From assembly GCA_963781195.1 (NCBI GenBank), contig CAWAEZ010000012.1, positions 417,738 through 481,737 of the forward strand: DNA of 64,000 nt, read 5' to 3'. Shown here piece by piece: positions 52,514-62,340 of the stretch. The notes beneath the pieces are model-generated. The model saw only the letters and a program-made list of their open reading frames with translations, was not told where the DNA came from and made no database searches. The DNA comes from JAJPKK01 sp963781195 (GTDB lineage Bacteria > Pseudomonadota > Alphaproteobacteria > Rhizobiales > Xanthobacteraceae). Each line of letters begins with the position of its first letter. The first letter of the stretch is position 1. A program made the translations under genes and the position numbers.

Positions 52514-53677
52514 ATGACCGCCGAAAAATTCCACAGCGTGTTTAGAGCGCGCGACGGCGGCGACGCCCGGGTGACCTACGAGGAGATCTTCTTCGATCTC
52601 GTCTATGCGTTCGCCGCCACCCAGCTTTCGCACTACCTGCTGGCGGCACTCACGCCGCTCGGCGCGCTGCAAACGCTGCTGCTGTGGTTCGCGGTGTGGC
52701 TCGGCTGGCAATACACCTGCTGGGTCACCAACTGGTTCGATCCGCAATCGCTCTCGGTGCGGCTCATGCTGTTCGGCGTGATGCTGCTCGGGCTGGTGAT
52801 GGCGGCGGCGCTGCCGGAGGCGTTCGGTGAGCGCGGCCTCCTGTTTGCGGCGAGCTACGCCGCCATGCAGGTCGGGCGTACGCTGTTCGTGCTGTTGCGC
52901 CTCCCGGCCGACTCGCCCCTGGCGCCGAATTTCCGCCGCATCGTCGGCTGGGTCTGCATTGCCGCCGTGCTGTGGATCGCGGGCGGCCTCGCCGAGCCGC
53001 AGCTGCGACTTGGGTTGTGGGCGGCGGCGGTGGCGGCCGAGTACATCGCGCCGATGTTCGGCTTTTGGTTACCGGGCCTCGGGCGCTCCCACACCTCGGA
53101 GTGGACCATCGAGGGCGGCCATCTCGCCGAGCGATGCCAGGCCTTCGTGTTCGTGGCGCTCGGCGAATCGATCGTCTCCAGCGGCGCGACCATGGCGGAA
53201 ACGATGCATTGGACGGCGCCCACGGTGAGCGCGTTTCTCGTCGCCTTCGTCGGCAGCCTGGCGATCTGGTGGTCCTATTTCGACACCAGCTGCAAGGCGG
53301 GCGCCGAAGTAATCACCCGTTCGAGCGATCCCGGTCGCATCGGCGCGTCCTTTCATTACGTCCATGTCGTCATCATCGGAGGAATCATCGTCTCTGCAGT
53401 CGGCAACGACCTCTTGATCGCCCACCCGGGCGAACACGCCGATACCACTCAAAGCGTGGCGATGCTCGCCGGTCCGCTGCTCTATCTCGGCGGCAACACG
53501 CTGTACAAGATGGTGGTCTATGGCCGCCCCCCGCTGTCGCACGTTTCCGGCCTGTTCGCGCTCGTGGTGCTCGCGGCACTCGCGCCCTTCATGAACCTGC
53601 TCGGGCTCGGTGCCGGCGTGACGCTGATTCTCGTGGTGGTCGCCGGATGGGAGGGCTATGTGCGGCGCCGGCCGTAA
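52514..53677 (+). CDS. low temperature requirement protein A (LtrA) family membrane protein
   Basis: The product is 387 residues. The start matches LtrA proteins: VTYEEIFFDLVYAFAATQLSHYLL, then WQYTCWVTNWFDPQ and HLAERCQAFVFVALGESIV. About ten membrane segments are visible. LtrA was named from Listeria growth at low temperature; its biochemical role is not established. It stands alone about 100 bases after the unknown gene. Confidence 0.9.
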   Translation: MTAEKFHSVFRARDGGDARVTYEEIFFDLVYAFAATQLSHYLLAALTPLGALQTLLLWFAVWLGWQYTCWVTNWFDPQSLSVRLMLFGVMLLGLVMAAALPEAFGERGLLFAASYAAMQVGRTLFVLLRLPADSPLAPNFRRIVGWVCIAAVLWIAGGLAEPQLRLGLWAAAVAAEYIAPMFGFWLPGLGRSHTSEWTIEGGHLAERCQAFVFVALGESIVSSGATMAETMHWTAPTVSAFLVAFVGSLAIWWSYFDTSCKAGAEVITRSSDPGRIGASFHYVHVVIIGGIIVSAVGNDLLIAHPGEHADTTQSVAMLAGPLLYLGGNTLYKMVVYGRPPLSHVSGLFALVVLAALAPFMNLLGLGAGVTLILVVVAGWEGYVRRRP

Positions 53678-53765
53678 AGGCCACGAAACGGCCACGCACG
53701 GCCCGCAACGTCCCCGGATTGATCGAAGTCATGTCGCGCGGTGGTCGCGCGCATAATGAGGGTCG

Positions 53766-54233
53766 ATGGGGTCGACGCCGCCAGTCCACCGAGGGGTAAC
53801 CCCGTCCTTTCCGCATGACCGCGCCGTGGTGGCGACGGTGGTGGCGGTGGCGGGCGTCGCCGGTTTGGCGATCGGCGCTCCGCTCGCTCTGATCAGGGGC
53901 GAGTTGCCGCCGCCGCGAGCGGCGATCGACCCCGGCTATGCGGCGCTTTCCCACGACTTCGCGGCTCTGGAAGGCGCCGGGCGGTTTGCGACGCTCGCCG
54001 AGACGCCTGCGGCGGCCGGCCCTCCGCACGCCGACGCCGCGGCCGCACCGGCGCCGCGGGCCTGCACCGAATCGACGTGGCCGTTCTTCGACAAGGACTG
54101 CCTGTGGGGCAACGGCGATGGCGCGACGTCCGGCAGCTACCATCGCAGGCGGATCGTCTCCCGGCTGAAGAGCCCCTGGTGCTCCGGCCTCCTCTCCAAG
54201 GAAGGCGCCTACATCTGCCGGCCGCGGACATGA
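53766..54233 (+). CDS. small exported protein of unknown function coupled to the MurJ-family gene
   Basis: The product is 155 residues. An N-terminal hydrophobic segment (VVATVVAVAGVAGLAIGAPLAL) suggests a membrane anchor or signal. The C-terminal half has CTESTWPFFDKDCLWGNGD and a further CSGLLS...ICRP pair, four cysteines in all, which could form disulfides in the periplasm. Similar W-P-F/Y-x-D-x-x-C-L proteins occur in Hyphomicrobiales without known function. The stop overlaps the next ATG by four bases. Confidence 0.65.
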   Translation: MGSTPPVHRGVTPSFPHDRAVVATVVAVAGVAGLAIGAPLALIRGELPPPRAAIDPGYAALSHDFAALEGAGRFATLAETPAAAGPPHADAAAAPAPRACTESTWPFFDKDCLWGNGDGATSGSYHRRRIVSRLKSPWCSGLLSKEGAYICRPRT

Positions 54234-55948
54234 CCTTCAATCCCATGACTGCCGACCATCCGACCGGGCCGGCAACGCCGGCCGGCCTCGCCGCCTCGCC
54301 GCCGCAGCGCAAGAGCCAGGCGCGGACCATCGGCATCGCCACCGCGATCTGGGGCGGCTCGATCTTCTTGAGCCGCATCATGGGTCTGGTGCGTGAGCAG
54401 ATCATCGGACGCACGCTCGGAGCGAGCCGCGAGGCGGACCTCTATTTCGCGAGCTTCACGCTGCCGGATTTCCTGAACTACCTGCTCGCTGCCGGCGCGC
54501 TGTCGATCGTGTTCATCCCGATCTTCCTCGATTATTTCAACCGCGGCGACCGCGACGGCGCCTGGCGGTCTCTCAGCGTCATCGCGAATTTCATCGTCGT
54601 GGCGGGGAGTATCGCCATCGCCCTGATGATGGTGTTCGCGCGACCGCTCGCCGGCGTGGTGGCGCCCGGCTTCTCGTCGCCGGACGAGGTCGACACGCTC
54701 GTGCGCCTCATGCGCATCATCCTGCCGGCACAGTTCTTCCACGTCGTCGGCGGGCTCATGTCGGCGGCCCTCCAGGCCCAGGATCTCCATCTCTTGCCGG
54801 CGATGGCGCCGCTCGTCTATTCCGCCGGCATCATCATCGGCGGTCTCATCGGCGCCAAGCTCGGTGCGGGCGCCGATGGCTTTGCCTGGGGCGTGCTGGT
54901 GGGGTCGGCCGTCGGCCCGTTCGCGCTGCCGCTTTACGGGTGCCTGCGCACCCACATGCGGTGGTCGCTCGTGCTGTCGTTCTCCAATCCGGACTTGAAG
55001 CGTTACCTGTGGCTGTCGTTCCCGATCATGATCGGCTTCTCGATCGTGGTGGTCGACGAGTGGATCGTCAAGAATCAGGCCTCGTACCTGGCGGCCGGCG
55101 CGCTGTCGCAGCTACAATACGGACGCACCCTGATGAAGGTGCCGATCGGGGTGTTCGGCATGGCAGCCGGGGTGGCGGCCTATCCCACCATCAGCCGCAT
55201 GGTCGCGGCCGGCAACGTCGCCGAAGCCTATGGCGTGCTGTGCGGCGCCGTGCGCCTGATGCTGTTCGCCACGTTTGCCGCGCAGGTGTGCCTGACCCTC
55301 GCCGGATTCGAGGCGGTCTACCTGATCTGGGGCATGTTCGCGAGCCGCTTCACCGTCGCCGATGCGCAGGCGACCGGCGTCGTCCTCGCCTATCTCTGCC
55401 TCGGCCTGTGCGGGTGGGCGGCGCAGAGCGTGATCAGCCGCGGCTTCTATGCGCTCGGCAGCACCTGGCTCCCGACCCTCGTCGGCACGGCGGTCGCCTT
55501 CGCGGCGGTGCCTCTCTATGTCGTGATGCGCCGGCAATTCGGCGAGAACGGCCTCGCGACCGCGAGCTCGATCGCGATCCTGGTCTATGTGCTCGTGCTC
55601 GGCTGGCTGCAACGCCGCCGGTTCGAGATCGAGGCGCGGGCGCGGGGCGGCACGCTCGATGACGTGCCGGGCATGCTCGACGCGGCGCTCCGCCTCGCGC
55701 TCGCGGCGGCCGTCGCCATCGCGATCGGGTCTGTGCTGCGCGTTGCGCTCGTCGCCGCGTTGCCGGGGACGGGTGTCGTGCACATCCTCGTGCGCGCCAC
55801 CGTGCTGTGCACGGTCGGCGGCGGGATCTATCTGGCGCTGGCGCAGCTGTTCGGCGTCCGCGAGCTGGCGAGGTTCGAGCGCATGCTGATGCGCCGGCTG
55901 AAGTGGCGAAGGCCCGGACTGGCAGACGAGCGCACGCCCAGCATTTGA
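54230..55948 (+). CDS. MurJ/MviN-family lipid flippase-like membrane protein
   Basis: The product is 572 residues with about 14 membrane segments. The N-terminal SRIMGLVREQIIGRTLGASREADLYFASFTLPDFLNYLLAAGALSIVFIPIF follows the MurJ/MviN pattern, as does KVPIGVFGMAAGVAAYPTISRM later. MurJ flips lipid II for peptidoglycan; more distant members move other lipid-linked sugars. The wording is divergent, so this may not be the essential MurJ. It is translationally coupled to the preceding small protein. Confidence 0.85.
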   Translation: MTFNPMTADHPTGPATPAGLAASPPQRKSQARTIGIATAIWGGSIFLSRIMGLVREQIIGRTLGASREADLYFASFTLPDFLNYLLAAGALSIVFIPIFLDYFNRGDRDGAWRSLSVIANFIVVAGSIAIALMMVFARPLAGVVAPGFSSPDEVDTLVRLMRIILPAQFFHVVGGLMSAALQAQDLHLLPAMAPLVYSAGIIIGGLIGAKLGAGADGFAWGVLVGSAVGPFALPLYGCLRTHMRWSLVLSFSNPDLKRYLWLSFPIMIGFSIVVVDEWIVKNQASYLAAGALSQLQYGRTLMKVPIGVFGMAAGVAAYPTISRMVAAGNVAEAYGVLCGAVRLMLFATFAAQVCLTLAGFEAVYLIWGMFASRFTVADAQATGVVLAYLCLGLCGWAAQSVISRGFYALGSTWLPTLVGTAVAFAAVPLYVVMRRQFGENGLATASSIAILVYVLVLGWLQRRRFEIEARARGGTLDDVPGMLDAALRLALAAAVAIAIGSVLRVALVAALPGTGVVHILVRATVLCTVGGGIYLALAQLFGVRELARFERMLMRRLKWRRPGLADERTPSI

Positions 55949-56006
55949 TCGATGTTTCCGCCCGGATCGCGCCGCGCCGGCGGCGCTATGCATGCGGCGC
56001 GCGCGC

Positions 56007-56831
56007 TCAATGCGAGAACAGGCAGCAGATCGGGCTCGATGCGAGAAGATCCCGCGTCACGCCGCCGAATGCCCATTCGCCGAAGCGGCTGTGACCATAG
56101 GCTCCGCCGACGATGAGGTCGGCGCCTTCGGCCCGCGCGAGGCGGACGAGTTCGTCGGCAACGCTGCCGGTGGGGTGCGATACCAACTTCGGACCGACCG
56201 GAACGTCATGGCGGGCGAGGTACTGCGCGACGTCCTCGATGTGCCGCCGGCCTTCGTCCTCGGAATCCGGGTCGCGCACCTCGACGAGGGTGACCGCGGC
56301 CGCCCGCTGCAGGAACGGCAGCGCGTCGTTCACGGCGCGGCGGGCCTCGCGGGCATCCTTCCAGCCGACGATGACGCGCTCGCCGGACAGCGAGTTGATG
56401 CCGGGCGGCACCACCAGCACCGGCCGTCCCGCCCGCAACACGACCCCGCCGGGGTCGGGTGCCCGGGTCGGATCGATGCGCCCTTGCGGGCGGCCGACGA
56501 TGACGAGATCGGCGGCGCGCGCCTGCGTCGCGAGGACGACGTCGGGAAGCTCGATCTGCGAGCGCCACTCGATCCGCGACCGGTCGGCGGGGATGGCGGC
56601 GCGGAAGCTCAATTCGGCGCGCGCCAGCAATGCCGTGACGTCGCGGCGCTCCTGCTCCACGACCTCCCGCGTGACGAAATAGGCGCCCTCGGCAGGATAC
56701 GGCGGGAGCACGCAGGCGGAGATGCCGATCAGGTGAGCGGCGAAGCGGTCCGCCAGCTCCGCCGCAAGCCGCACGCGCGCGTTCGACGTGGGGTCGGCAT
56801 CCACATGCACCATGATCGTTGCGTACGACAC
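56007..56831 (-). CDS. tandem universal stress protein (UspA family)
   Basis: The product is 274 residues from GTG 56831, with GGAAGG upstream; an ATG 14 codons earlier is less likely. Two Usp domains lie in tandem: ATIMVHVDADPTSNARVRLAAELADRFAAHLIGI (first) and ERVIVGWKDAREARRAVNDALPFL with VGGAYGHSRFGEWAFGGVTRDLL (second). The second retains the GxxGHS-type ATP loop. A FixK/FNR-like site with one mismatch lies about 80 bases upstream, suggesting low-oxygen induction. Confidence 0.92.
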   Translation of the reverse strand: MSYATIMVHVDADPTSNARVRLAAELADRFAAHLIGISACVLPPYPAEGAYFVTREVVEQERRDVTALLARAELSFRAAIPADRSRIEWRSQIELPDVVLATQARAADLVIVGRPQGRIDPTRAPDPGGVVLRAGRPVLVVPPGINSLSGERVIVGWKDAREARRAVNDALPFLQRAAAVTLVEVRDPDSEDEGRRHIEDVAQYLARHDVPVGPKLVSHPTGSVADELVRLARAEGADLIVGGAYGHSRFGEWAFGGVTRDLLASSPICCLFSH

Positions 56832-56910
56832 GAGGCTGGCCTTCCGCTGAAGCCGCGCCGGAAATGTTGGCACGTAGTGTGGACGTTAGTACCGCCGCGG
56901 ACCGCCGATT

Positions 56911-56924
56911 ATGCGCTAGATCAA
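56911..56924 (-). promoter_or_regulatory. imperfect FixK/FNR-like box upstream of the Usp gene
   Basis: ATGCGCTAGATCAA resembles the FixK box TTGCGC-N2-GATCAA, with the first T replaced by A. It is about 80 bases before the usp start on the reverse strand. Confidence 0.35.
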
Positions 56925-57164
56925 CCGGCCCGACGGGTGTGACCGGCGGCCGGCGCGCCGTAAAGCCATGATCGGCGAGAACCGCGATATCCTCGGCAGC
57001 CGGTCGAAACGCTGGTTCGCGAAGGGGCCTCGGCCTCATGTCGCTGCTTCCGATCTCTCCAACAATCAGGTAGTTGGTCGAGAGTGGAGGACGATCGGAA
57101 CTCCACTCTCGATATCGGCGGATTTCGTCGTCGCCCGCCTCGCGACAGAAAGGTTCCAGCTCTC

Positions 57165-59489
57165 ATGCAAGGCGTGCCGCGACCCCTTTCGCCCGAGATG
57201 CTCGGCGCGTTGCAACGCGCCGTTCAAGCCCACAACAAAGGCAGTCTGGACGAGGCGAAAACGCTCTACAACCACGTTTTGGCGAACGACAATGGAAATT
57301 TCGCGGCCCTGAATATGCTCGGCATCCTACTCGGGCAGCAACGAAATTATGATGAGGCAATCCGGTTGATCGAACGCGCCTTGAAGGTCAATCCGCAATC
57401 GGCGGAAGCCTGCGCAAATCTCGCCCACCTGCATTTCGAGAAGGGAGAGCTCGAGCAGGCCGCTGCCGGCTATCTCAGAGCGCTGGCGATCAAACCGGAT
57501 TTTGCCCTCGCGCACAGTAATTATTCCGGAGTTCTGCGCTCCCTCGGACGCCCGCATGAGGCCTTGTCCCATTGCGACCAAGCGCTGACTGCGCAGCCGA
57601 ATTTCGTCAATGCATTGAACAACCGTGGGAATGCGCTGTTTGATTTGCGCCGCTACGAAGATGCTCTTGCCGCCTATGAAAGTGCGATGTTGCGGGCACC
57701 GAACCTGCCGCAGGCCTGGCTCGGCCGCGGAAATTGCTTAATGGCGCTGTCGCACCATGTGGAAGCGAAATTCGCCTACGAGAAATCGATCGAACTCAAT
57801 GGACGGCTCGCAGAGGCATGGCTCGGTCGCGGAAACTCCTTGACGGCTCTGAGGCGACATGTCGATGCGCACGCATCCTATGAAAAGGCGCTCGCCATAA
57901 ATCCGAATTTGGGGGATGCGTGGTTGGGCATTGGGAACGTGCTGTTGGCGCAGCGCCGCTACGACGCAGCTGGCGCCGCGTTCCAACGAGCCGTTGCCGC
58001 GAACCCGAACTCCGCCAAGGCGCGCCTCGCGATCGCCACGGTCATGCAGGCTCTCCGGCGCTACGATGAGACGATCGCGGCCTGTGACGGAGCTTTGGCG
58101 CTGGACCCGGCTGCCACGGGCGTCGAAGGTGTCCGCTTTCTCGCAAAATTGAACATATGCGACTGGAGGACCTTCGATACCGATCGTTCCCAACTCGTGG
58201 CGGGAGTAAATCGAGGAGCGCCGGTCGCGTTGCCGTTCGTCATGCTCTGTGCAACGTCGGCTTCATCCGTCCAACTCAAATGCGCGCAACGCTTCGCGGG
58301 TGAAGCGTATGCCCGGGCGCTCGCTGATCCACAGCGGCGCGACATCGGCACACATGATCGGCTCAACGTCGCTTACGTGTCGGGCGATTTCCGCGAGCAT
58401 GCGGTATCGCTCCTGATGGCGGATTTGTTCGAACGCCACGATCGGTCGAAAATCAGGACAATCGCGATCTCTTTCGGTCCCGACGACCAGAGCAAGATGC
58501 GCGACCGCCTCAAGCGCTCGTTCGAAACATTCATCGACGTCGATGCGCGCAGCGATTCCGAAGTCGCAACGTTGATGCGCGAACTCGATGTTGATATCGC
58601 CGTCGACCTCATGGGCCATACTGAAGGGTCCCGGACGGAAATTCTTGCTCGGCGTCCGGCTCCCATCCAAGTCAATTATCTCGGCTACCCCGGCACGATG
58701 GGGGCACGTTTCATCGACTATATCATCGCGGATCACTTCGTAATACCACGAGAGCAGCGCGACCATTATGCGGAAAAGATCGTCTACCTGCCGGATACGT
58801 TTCAGGCAAACGACGGACGGCGGCCGTCCGTGGAACATGCGCCAAGCCGCGCCGCACATGGAATACCATCGGATGCATTCGTCTTTTGTTCATTCAATGC
58901 TACCCAGAAAATCACCCCGACGATGTTCGATGTCTGGATGCGACTTCTGAGAGGAGTTGAACGCAGCGTGCTGTGGCTGGTGGCGAACGATCGCGGAGTC
59001 GAGGGTCGTTTGCGGCAAGAGGCGGCAGCCCGAGGCGTCGGTGCGGAGCGACTGTTATTCGCGCCTCGTGCGAATTACGTCGATTACCTCAACCGGTACC
59101 GTTGCGCGGACCTGTTTTTGGACACGTTACCTTTCAATGGCGGTACGACCGTCAGCGATGCGCTCTGGGCCGGATTACCGGTCCTCGCCTGTTCCGGCGA
59201 AGCCTATGCATCTCGAATGGCCGGCAGCCTCATGCGAACCGCAGGGGTGCCCGAACTCGTTACCGACTGTTTGCAGGAATATGAAAACCTGGCGCTCGTC
59301 CTCGCAAAGGACCCGGCGATGCTGGCTGATATCAAGGCGCGGCTTTCACTGAACAGAGGCACCTGCACCTTGTTCGATACGGATCGATTCCGTCGTCACA
59401 TCGAATCGGCCTATCGCGTCATGTACGAGCGCTATCGGCGGGGCGAACAGCCCGAGCATCTGGACGTCGCCACGATAGACATCGGGTGA
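57165..59489 (+). CDS. TPR protein with SPINDLY/O-GlcNAc transferase-like glycosyltransferase domain
   Basis: The product is 774 residues from ATG 57165; a GTG at 57084 would add 27. Residues about 10-320 form about nine TPR units (for example AALNMLGILLGQQRNYDEAIRLIERALKVNP and AWLGRGNCLMALSHHVEAKFAYEKSIELN). The GT41-like domain follows with LNVAYVSGDFREHAVSLLMADLFE, VDLMGHTEGSRTEILARRPAPIQVNYLGYPGTMGA, CSFNATQKITP, DTLPFNGGTTVSDALWAGLP and ASRMAGSLMRTAGVPELV. It probably glycosylates proteins. The gene is clearly less GC-rich than its neighbours, with many A/T third positions, a sign of transfer. Confidence 0.92.
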   Translation: MQGVPRPLSPEMLGALQRAVQAHNKGSLDEAKTLYNHVLANDNGNFAALNMLGILLGQQRNYDEAIRLIERALKVNPQSAEACANLAHLHFEKGELEQAAAGYLRALAIKPDFALAHSNYSGVLRSLGRPHEALSHCDQALTAQPNFVNALNNRGNALFDLRRYEDALAAYESAMLRAPNLPQAWLGRGNCLMALSHHVEAKFAYEKSIELNGRLAEAWLGRGNSLTALRRHVDAHASYEKALAINPNLGDAWLGIGNVLLAQRRYDAAGAAFQRAVAANPNSAKARLAIATVMQALRRYDETIAACDGALALDPAATGVEGVRFLAKLNICDWRTFDTDRSQLVAGVNRGAPVALPFVMLCATSASSVQLKCAQRFAGEAYARALADPQRRDIGTHDRLNVAYVSGDFREHAVSLLMADLFERHDRSKIRTIAISFGPDDQSKMRDRLKRSFETFIDVDARSDSEVATLMRELDVDIAVDLMGHTEGSRTEILARRPAPIQVNYLGYPGTMGARFIDYIIADHFVIPREQRDHYAEKIVYLPDTFQANDGRRPSVEHAPSRAAHGIPSDAFVFCSFNATQKITPTMFDVWMRLLRGVERSVLWLVANDRGVEGRLRQEAAARGVGAERLLFAPRANYVDYLNRYRCADLFLDTLPFNGGTTVSDALWAGLPVLACSGEAYASRMAGSLMRTAGVPELVTDCLQEYENLALVLAKDPAMLADIKARLSLNRGTCTLFDTDRFRRHIESAYRVMYERYRRGEQPEHLDVATIDIG

Positions 59490-59640
59490 AGTTGCAGAGA
59501 GCGCGGCATTGCCGCGATTCTTGTTCTGGGAGCCCGGCGCGGGGCGACGCGGTATCTTATGCCGAGGTAGCCCTGGGTCCAGGCCACGACAACGCATGAG
59601 CCGCCGACCGGGGCTTCGATCCGGCGGGCGCCGCGCCCAT

Positions 59641-62340
59641 TCACTCCAGCGGCAACCGCACGATCTTCATCGTGCGGTCGTCGGGGTCGTCGCCGATCTC
59701 GAATCCGAGGTGCCGGCACATGTCGAGCATCGTGGTGTTTTCCTGCAGCACCTGGCCTTCGATGGACTTGAGCCCTTCGCTGCGTCCGTAGCGGATGATC
59801 AGCTCCATCAGCTTCCAGCCGATGCCGCGGCCCTTGAGATCGGAGCGCACCAGCACGGCATACTCGCCCGTCTCGTAGTTGGAGTCGGCATGCAGCCGCA
59901 CCACGCCCATGGGCGCGCCTGACGCTTCGTCGAGCGCGATGAAGGCGATCGCCCGGGCGTAGTCGAGCTGGGTGAGGCGGGCCAGGAACGCGTGGCTGAA
60001 ATGCCGGACCGGGGCGAAGAACCGCAGCCGTAGATCGTCGGGCGTGATCTTTTCGAGGAAGCCGCGCAGCACGTCCTCGTCTTCCGGCCGCAACGGGCGC
60101 ACGAAGATCTCGGTGCCGTCGTCGAGCGCCAGCCGCTGCTCCCACTCCTTGGGATAGGGCCGCACCGCGAACCGGTTGTAGCCGACGCCCTTGAACTTCG
60201 GCTCGGCGTCGAGCGGCGCCACCGCGATGCGGACGTCGAGCGCGAGAACCCCGTTCTGGTCGGCAAGCAGAGGGTTGATGTCGAGCTCGCGCAGCTCGGG
60301 GACGTCGGCAGCGAGTTGGGCGAGCTTGACGAGAGTGAGCGCGATGTCCGCGACTTTGGCCGCAGGCACGTCGCGGTAGCCCTTGAGGATGCGGGAAATC
60401 CGCGTGCGGCCGATCAGCTCGCCCGCCATCTTGAGGTCGAGCGGCGGCAACGCCAGCGCCTTGTCGTCGAGCACCTCGACGGCCGTTCCGCCGGCCCCGA
60501 ACGCGAGGACGGGGCCGAAGGTCGGGTCGTCGGCAATGCCGACGATCAGCTCGTGGGCCTTCGGCCGCACGATCATGGGCTGCACGGTGACACCGTCGAT
60601 GCGGGCGTCGGGTTTCGCCGCCCGGGCGGCGGCGATCACCGCCGCGGTCGCCGTCCGCACCGCGTCTTCCGACGCGAGATTGAGGCGCACGCCGCCGATG
60701 TCCGACTTGTGCACGATGTCCCGCGACAGGATCTTGACGACCACCGGTGTGCCGGCGGCGAGGAAAGGTCGCGCCGCGGCGGCGGCGTCATCGGGGTCGC
60801 CGGCCTGCGCGATGGGGACGCCCGGGACGCCGTAGGCCGTCATGACGGCGGCGGCTTCCAGCGGGTCGAGCCAGCGGCGGCCGTCGGCGATCGCGGCCTC
60901 CACCGACCGGCGCGCCGCGGCAACATCGGGCACGAAATTCTCCGGCAGGCTCGGCGGCGTCTCCATCAAGGCGTCGCGCGCCTGCGCATAGCGCACGAGA
61001 TGACAGAAGCCCCGCACCGCGTCGGCTTCGGTCTGATAGGCCGGGATGCCCGCGGCATCGAACGCGGCGTCGACCGCGGCTCCGGCGCCCACCCACACCG
61101 CGAGCACCGGCTTCGGCTGCGCCGTTCTCGCGCGGTAGTCGCGCACCCTTGCGGCCACCGCGTCGGCAGTCGCCGTCAACGACGCGAGCGCCGTCGGCAC
61201 ATTGAGCACCAGCAGCGCATCGTTGTCCTTGTCGGCGAGCAGGGCCGCGAGCGCCGCATCGTAGCGCGCGGCATCGGCATCGCCGACAATGTCGACCGGA
61301 TTGGCATGGGACCAGGTCGGCGGCAACACCGCGTCGAGCCGGGCCTTGGTCTCGGGCGAGAGCTCCGCGAGCACGCCGCCGAGATCGATCAGGCGATCGA
61401 CCGCGAGCACGCCGACTCCGCCACCATTGGTCAGGATGGCGAGGCGGTTGCCTGGAAACGGCTTGAGGCGTCCGAGCGTCTCGGTGGCGTCGTACAGCTC
61501 GTGGAGATCGAACACGCGCAGCAGGCCGGCGCGGCGGAACGCGGCGTCGTAGACGGCGTCCGCACCCGCGAGCGCGCCGGTGTGGGTCGCCGCCGCCTTG
61601 GCGCCCTGGCTGTGGCGACCCGCCTTGACGACGATCACCGGCTTGGCGCGCGCCGCCGCCCGCGCCGCCGACATGAACTTGCGCGCGTTCTTGATCGATT
61701 CGACGTAGAGCAGGATGGCGCGGGTGCCGCTGTCGGCGGCGAACAGGTCGAGCAGGTCCCCGAAGTCGACGTCGACCTGGTCGCCGACGGAAAACACGGC
61801 CGAAAAGCCGATGGCGCGCTGGGCCGCCCACTCGATGATGCCGGCGACGATCGCCCCGGACTGCGAGATGACGGCAAGGTCCCCCTTGAGCGGCATCCGT
61901 GTCGCGAAGCTCGCGTTGAGATGCGCGGGCGGCACCAGCACGCCGATGCAATTCGGACCGATCAGCCGCATCCCGGTGGCGCGCGCCGCCTGCTCGGCCG
62001 CCGCGGCGAGCGAGCCCGCCCCATGACCGAGGCCGGCGGTGATGATGATCGCGGCGGCCGCACCTTTCGCCGCCGCCGCCGCCACGGTTTCCGGCACCGC
62101 CGCCGGCGGCACCGTGATCACCGCGACGTCGATCGGTCCCGCGATGGCGTCGAGCGACTTCACGGTCGCCTGACCTTCGATCTCGGGGTGGTTCGGATTG
62201 ACGACATGGAGCGGGCCGGAAAAACCGGCAGCCAGAATGTTCGCGATCACGTGGCGGCCGACCGAGGCGTCCCGCGGGCTTGCGCCGACGACGGCGAGCG
62301 AGCGCGGCGCAATCAGCCGGTCCAGGCGGTAAGTGGACAT
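59641..62340 (-). CDS. ADP-forming acyl-CoA synthetase fused to a GNAT acetyltransferase
   Basis: The product is 899 residues. Residues 1 to about 460 are the CoA-binding/ligase part (RLIAPRSLAVVGASPRDASVGRHV, LIGPNCIGVL, ISQSGAIVAGIIEWAAQ, ATHTGALAGADAVYDAAF). About 480-700 is the ATP-grasp part (PVVVKILSRDIVHKSDIGGVRLNL and ELRELDINPLL). The last 170 residues are a GNAT domain with DLKGRGIGWKLMELIIRYGR. This layout matches Pat-type protein lysine acetyltransferases, in which the synthetase part may be regulatory and the catalytic histidine can be lost. Which role applies here is not certain. Confidence 0.92.
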   Translation of the reverse strand: MSTYRLDRLIAPRSLAVVGASPRDASVGRHVIANILAAGFSGPLHVVNPNHPEIEGQATVKSLDAIAGPIDVAVITVPPAAVPETVAAAAAKGAAAAIIITAGLGHGAGSLAAAAEQAARATGMRLIGPNCIGVLVPPAHLNASFATRMPLKGDLAVISQSGAIVAGIIEWAAQRAIGFSAVFSVGDQVDVDFGDLLDLFAADSGTRAILLYVESIKNARKFMSAARAAARAKPVIVVKAGRHSQGAKAAATHTGALAGADAVYDAAFRRAGLLRVFDLHELYDATETLGRLKPFPGNRLAILTNGGGVGVLAVDRLIDLGGVLAELSPETKARLDAVLPPTWSHANPVDIVGDADAARYDAALAALLADKDNDALLVLNVPTALASLTATADAVAARVRDYRARTAQPKPVLAVWVGAGAAVDAAFDAAGIPAYQTEADAVRGFCHLVRYAQARDALMETPPSLPENFVPDVAAARRSVEAAIADGRRWLDPLEAAAVMTAYGVPGVPIAQAGDPDDAAAAARPFLAAGTPVVVKILSRDIVHKSDIGGVRLNLASEDAVRTATAAVIAAARAAKPDARIDGVTVQPMIVRPKAHELIVGIADDPTFGPVLAFGAGGTAVEVLDDKALALPPLDLKMAGELIGRTRISRILKGYRDVPAAKVADIALTLVKLAQLAADVPELRELDINPLLADQNGVLALDVRIAVAPLDAEPKFKGVGYNRFAVRPYPKEWEQRLALDDGTEIFVRPLRPEDEDVLRGFLEKITPDDLRLRFFAPVRHFSHAFLARLTQLDYARAIAFIALDEASGAPMGVVRLHADSNYETGEYAVLVRSDLKGRGIGWKLMELIIRYGRSEGLKSIEGQVLQENTTMLDMCRHLGFEIGDDPDDRTMKIVRLPLE

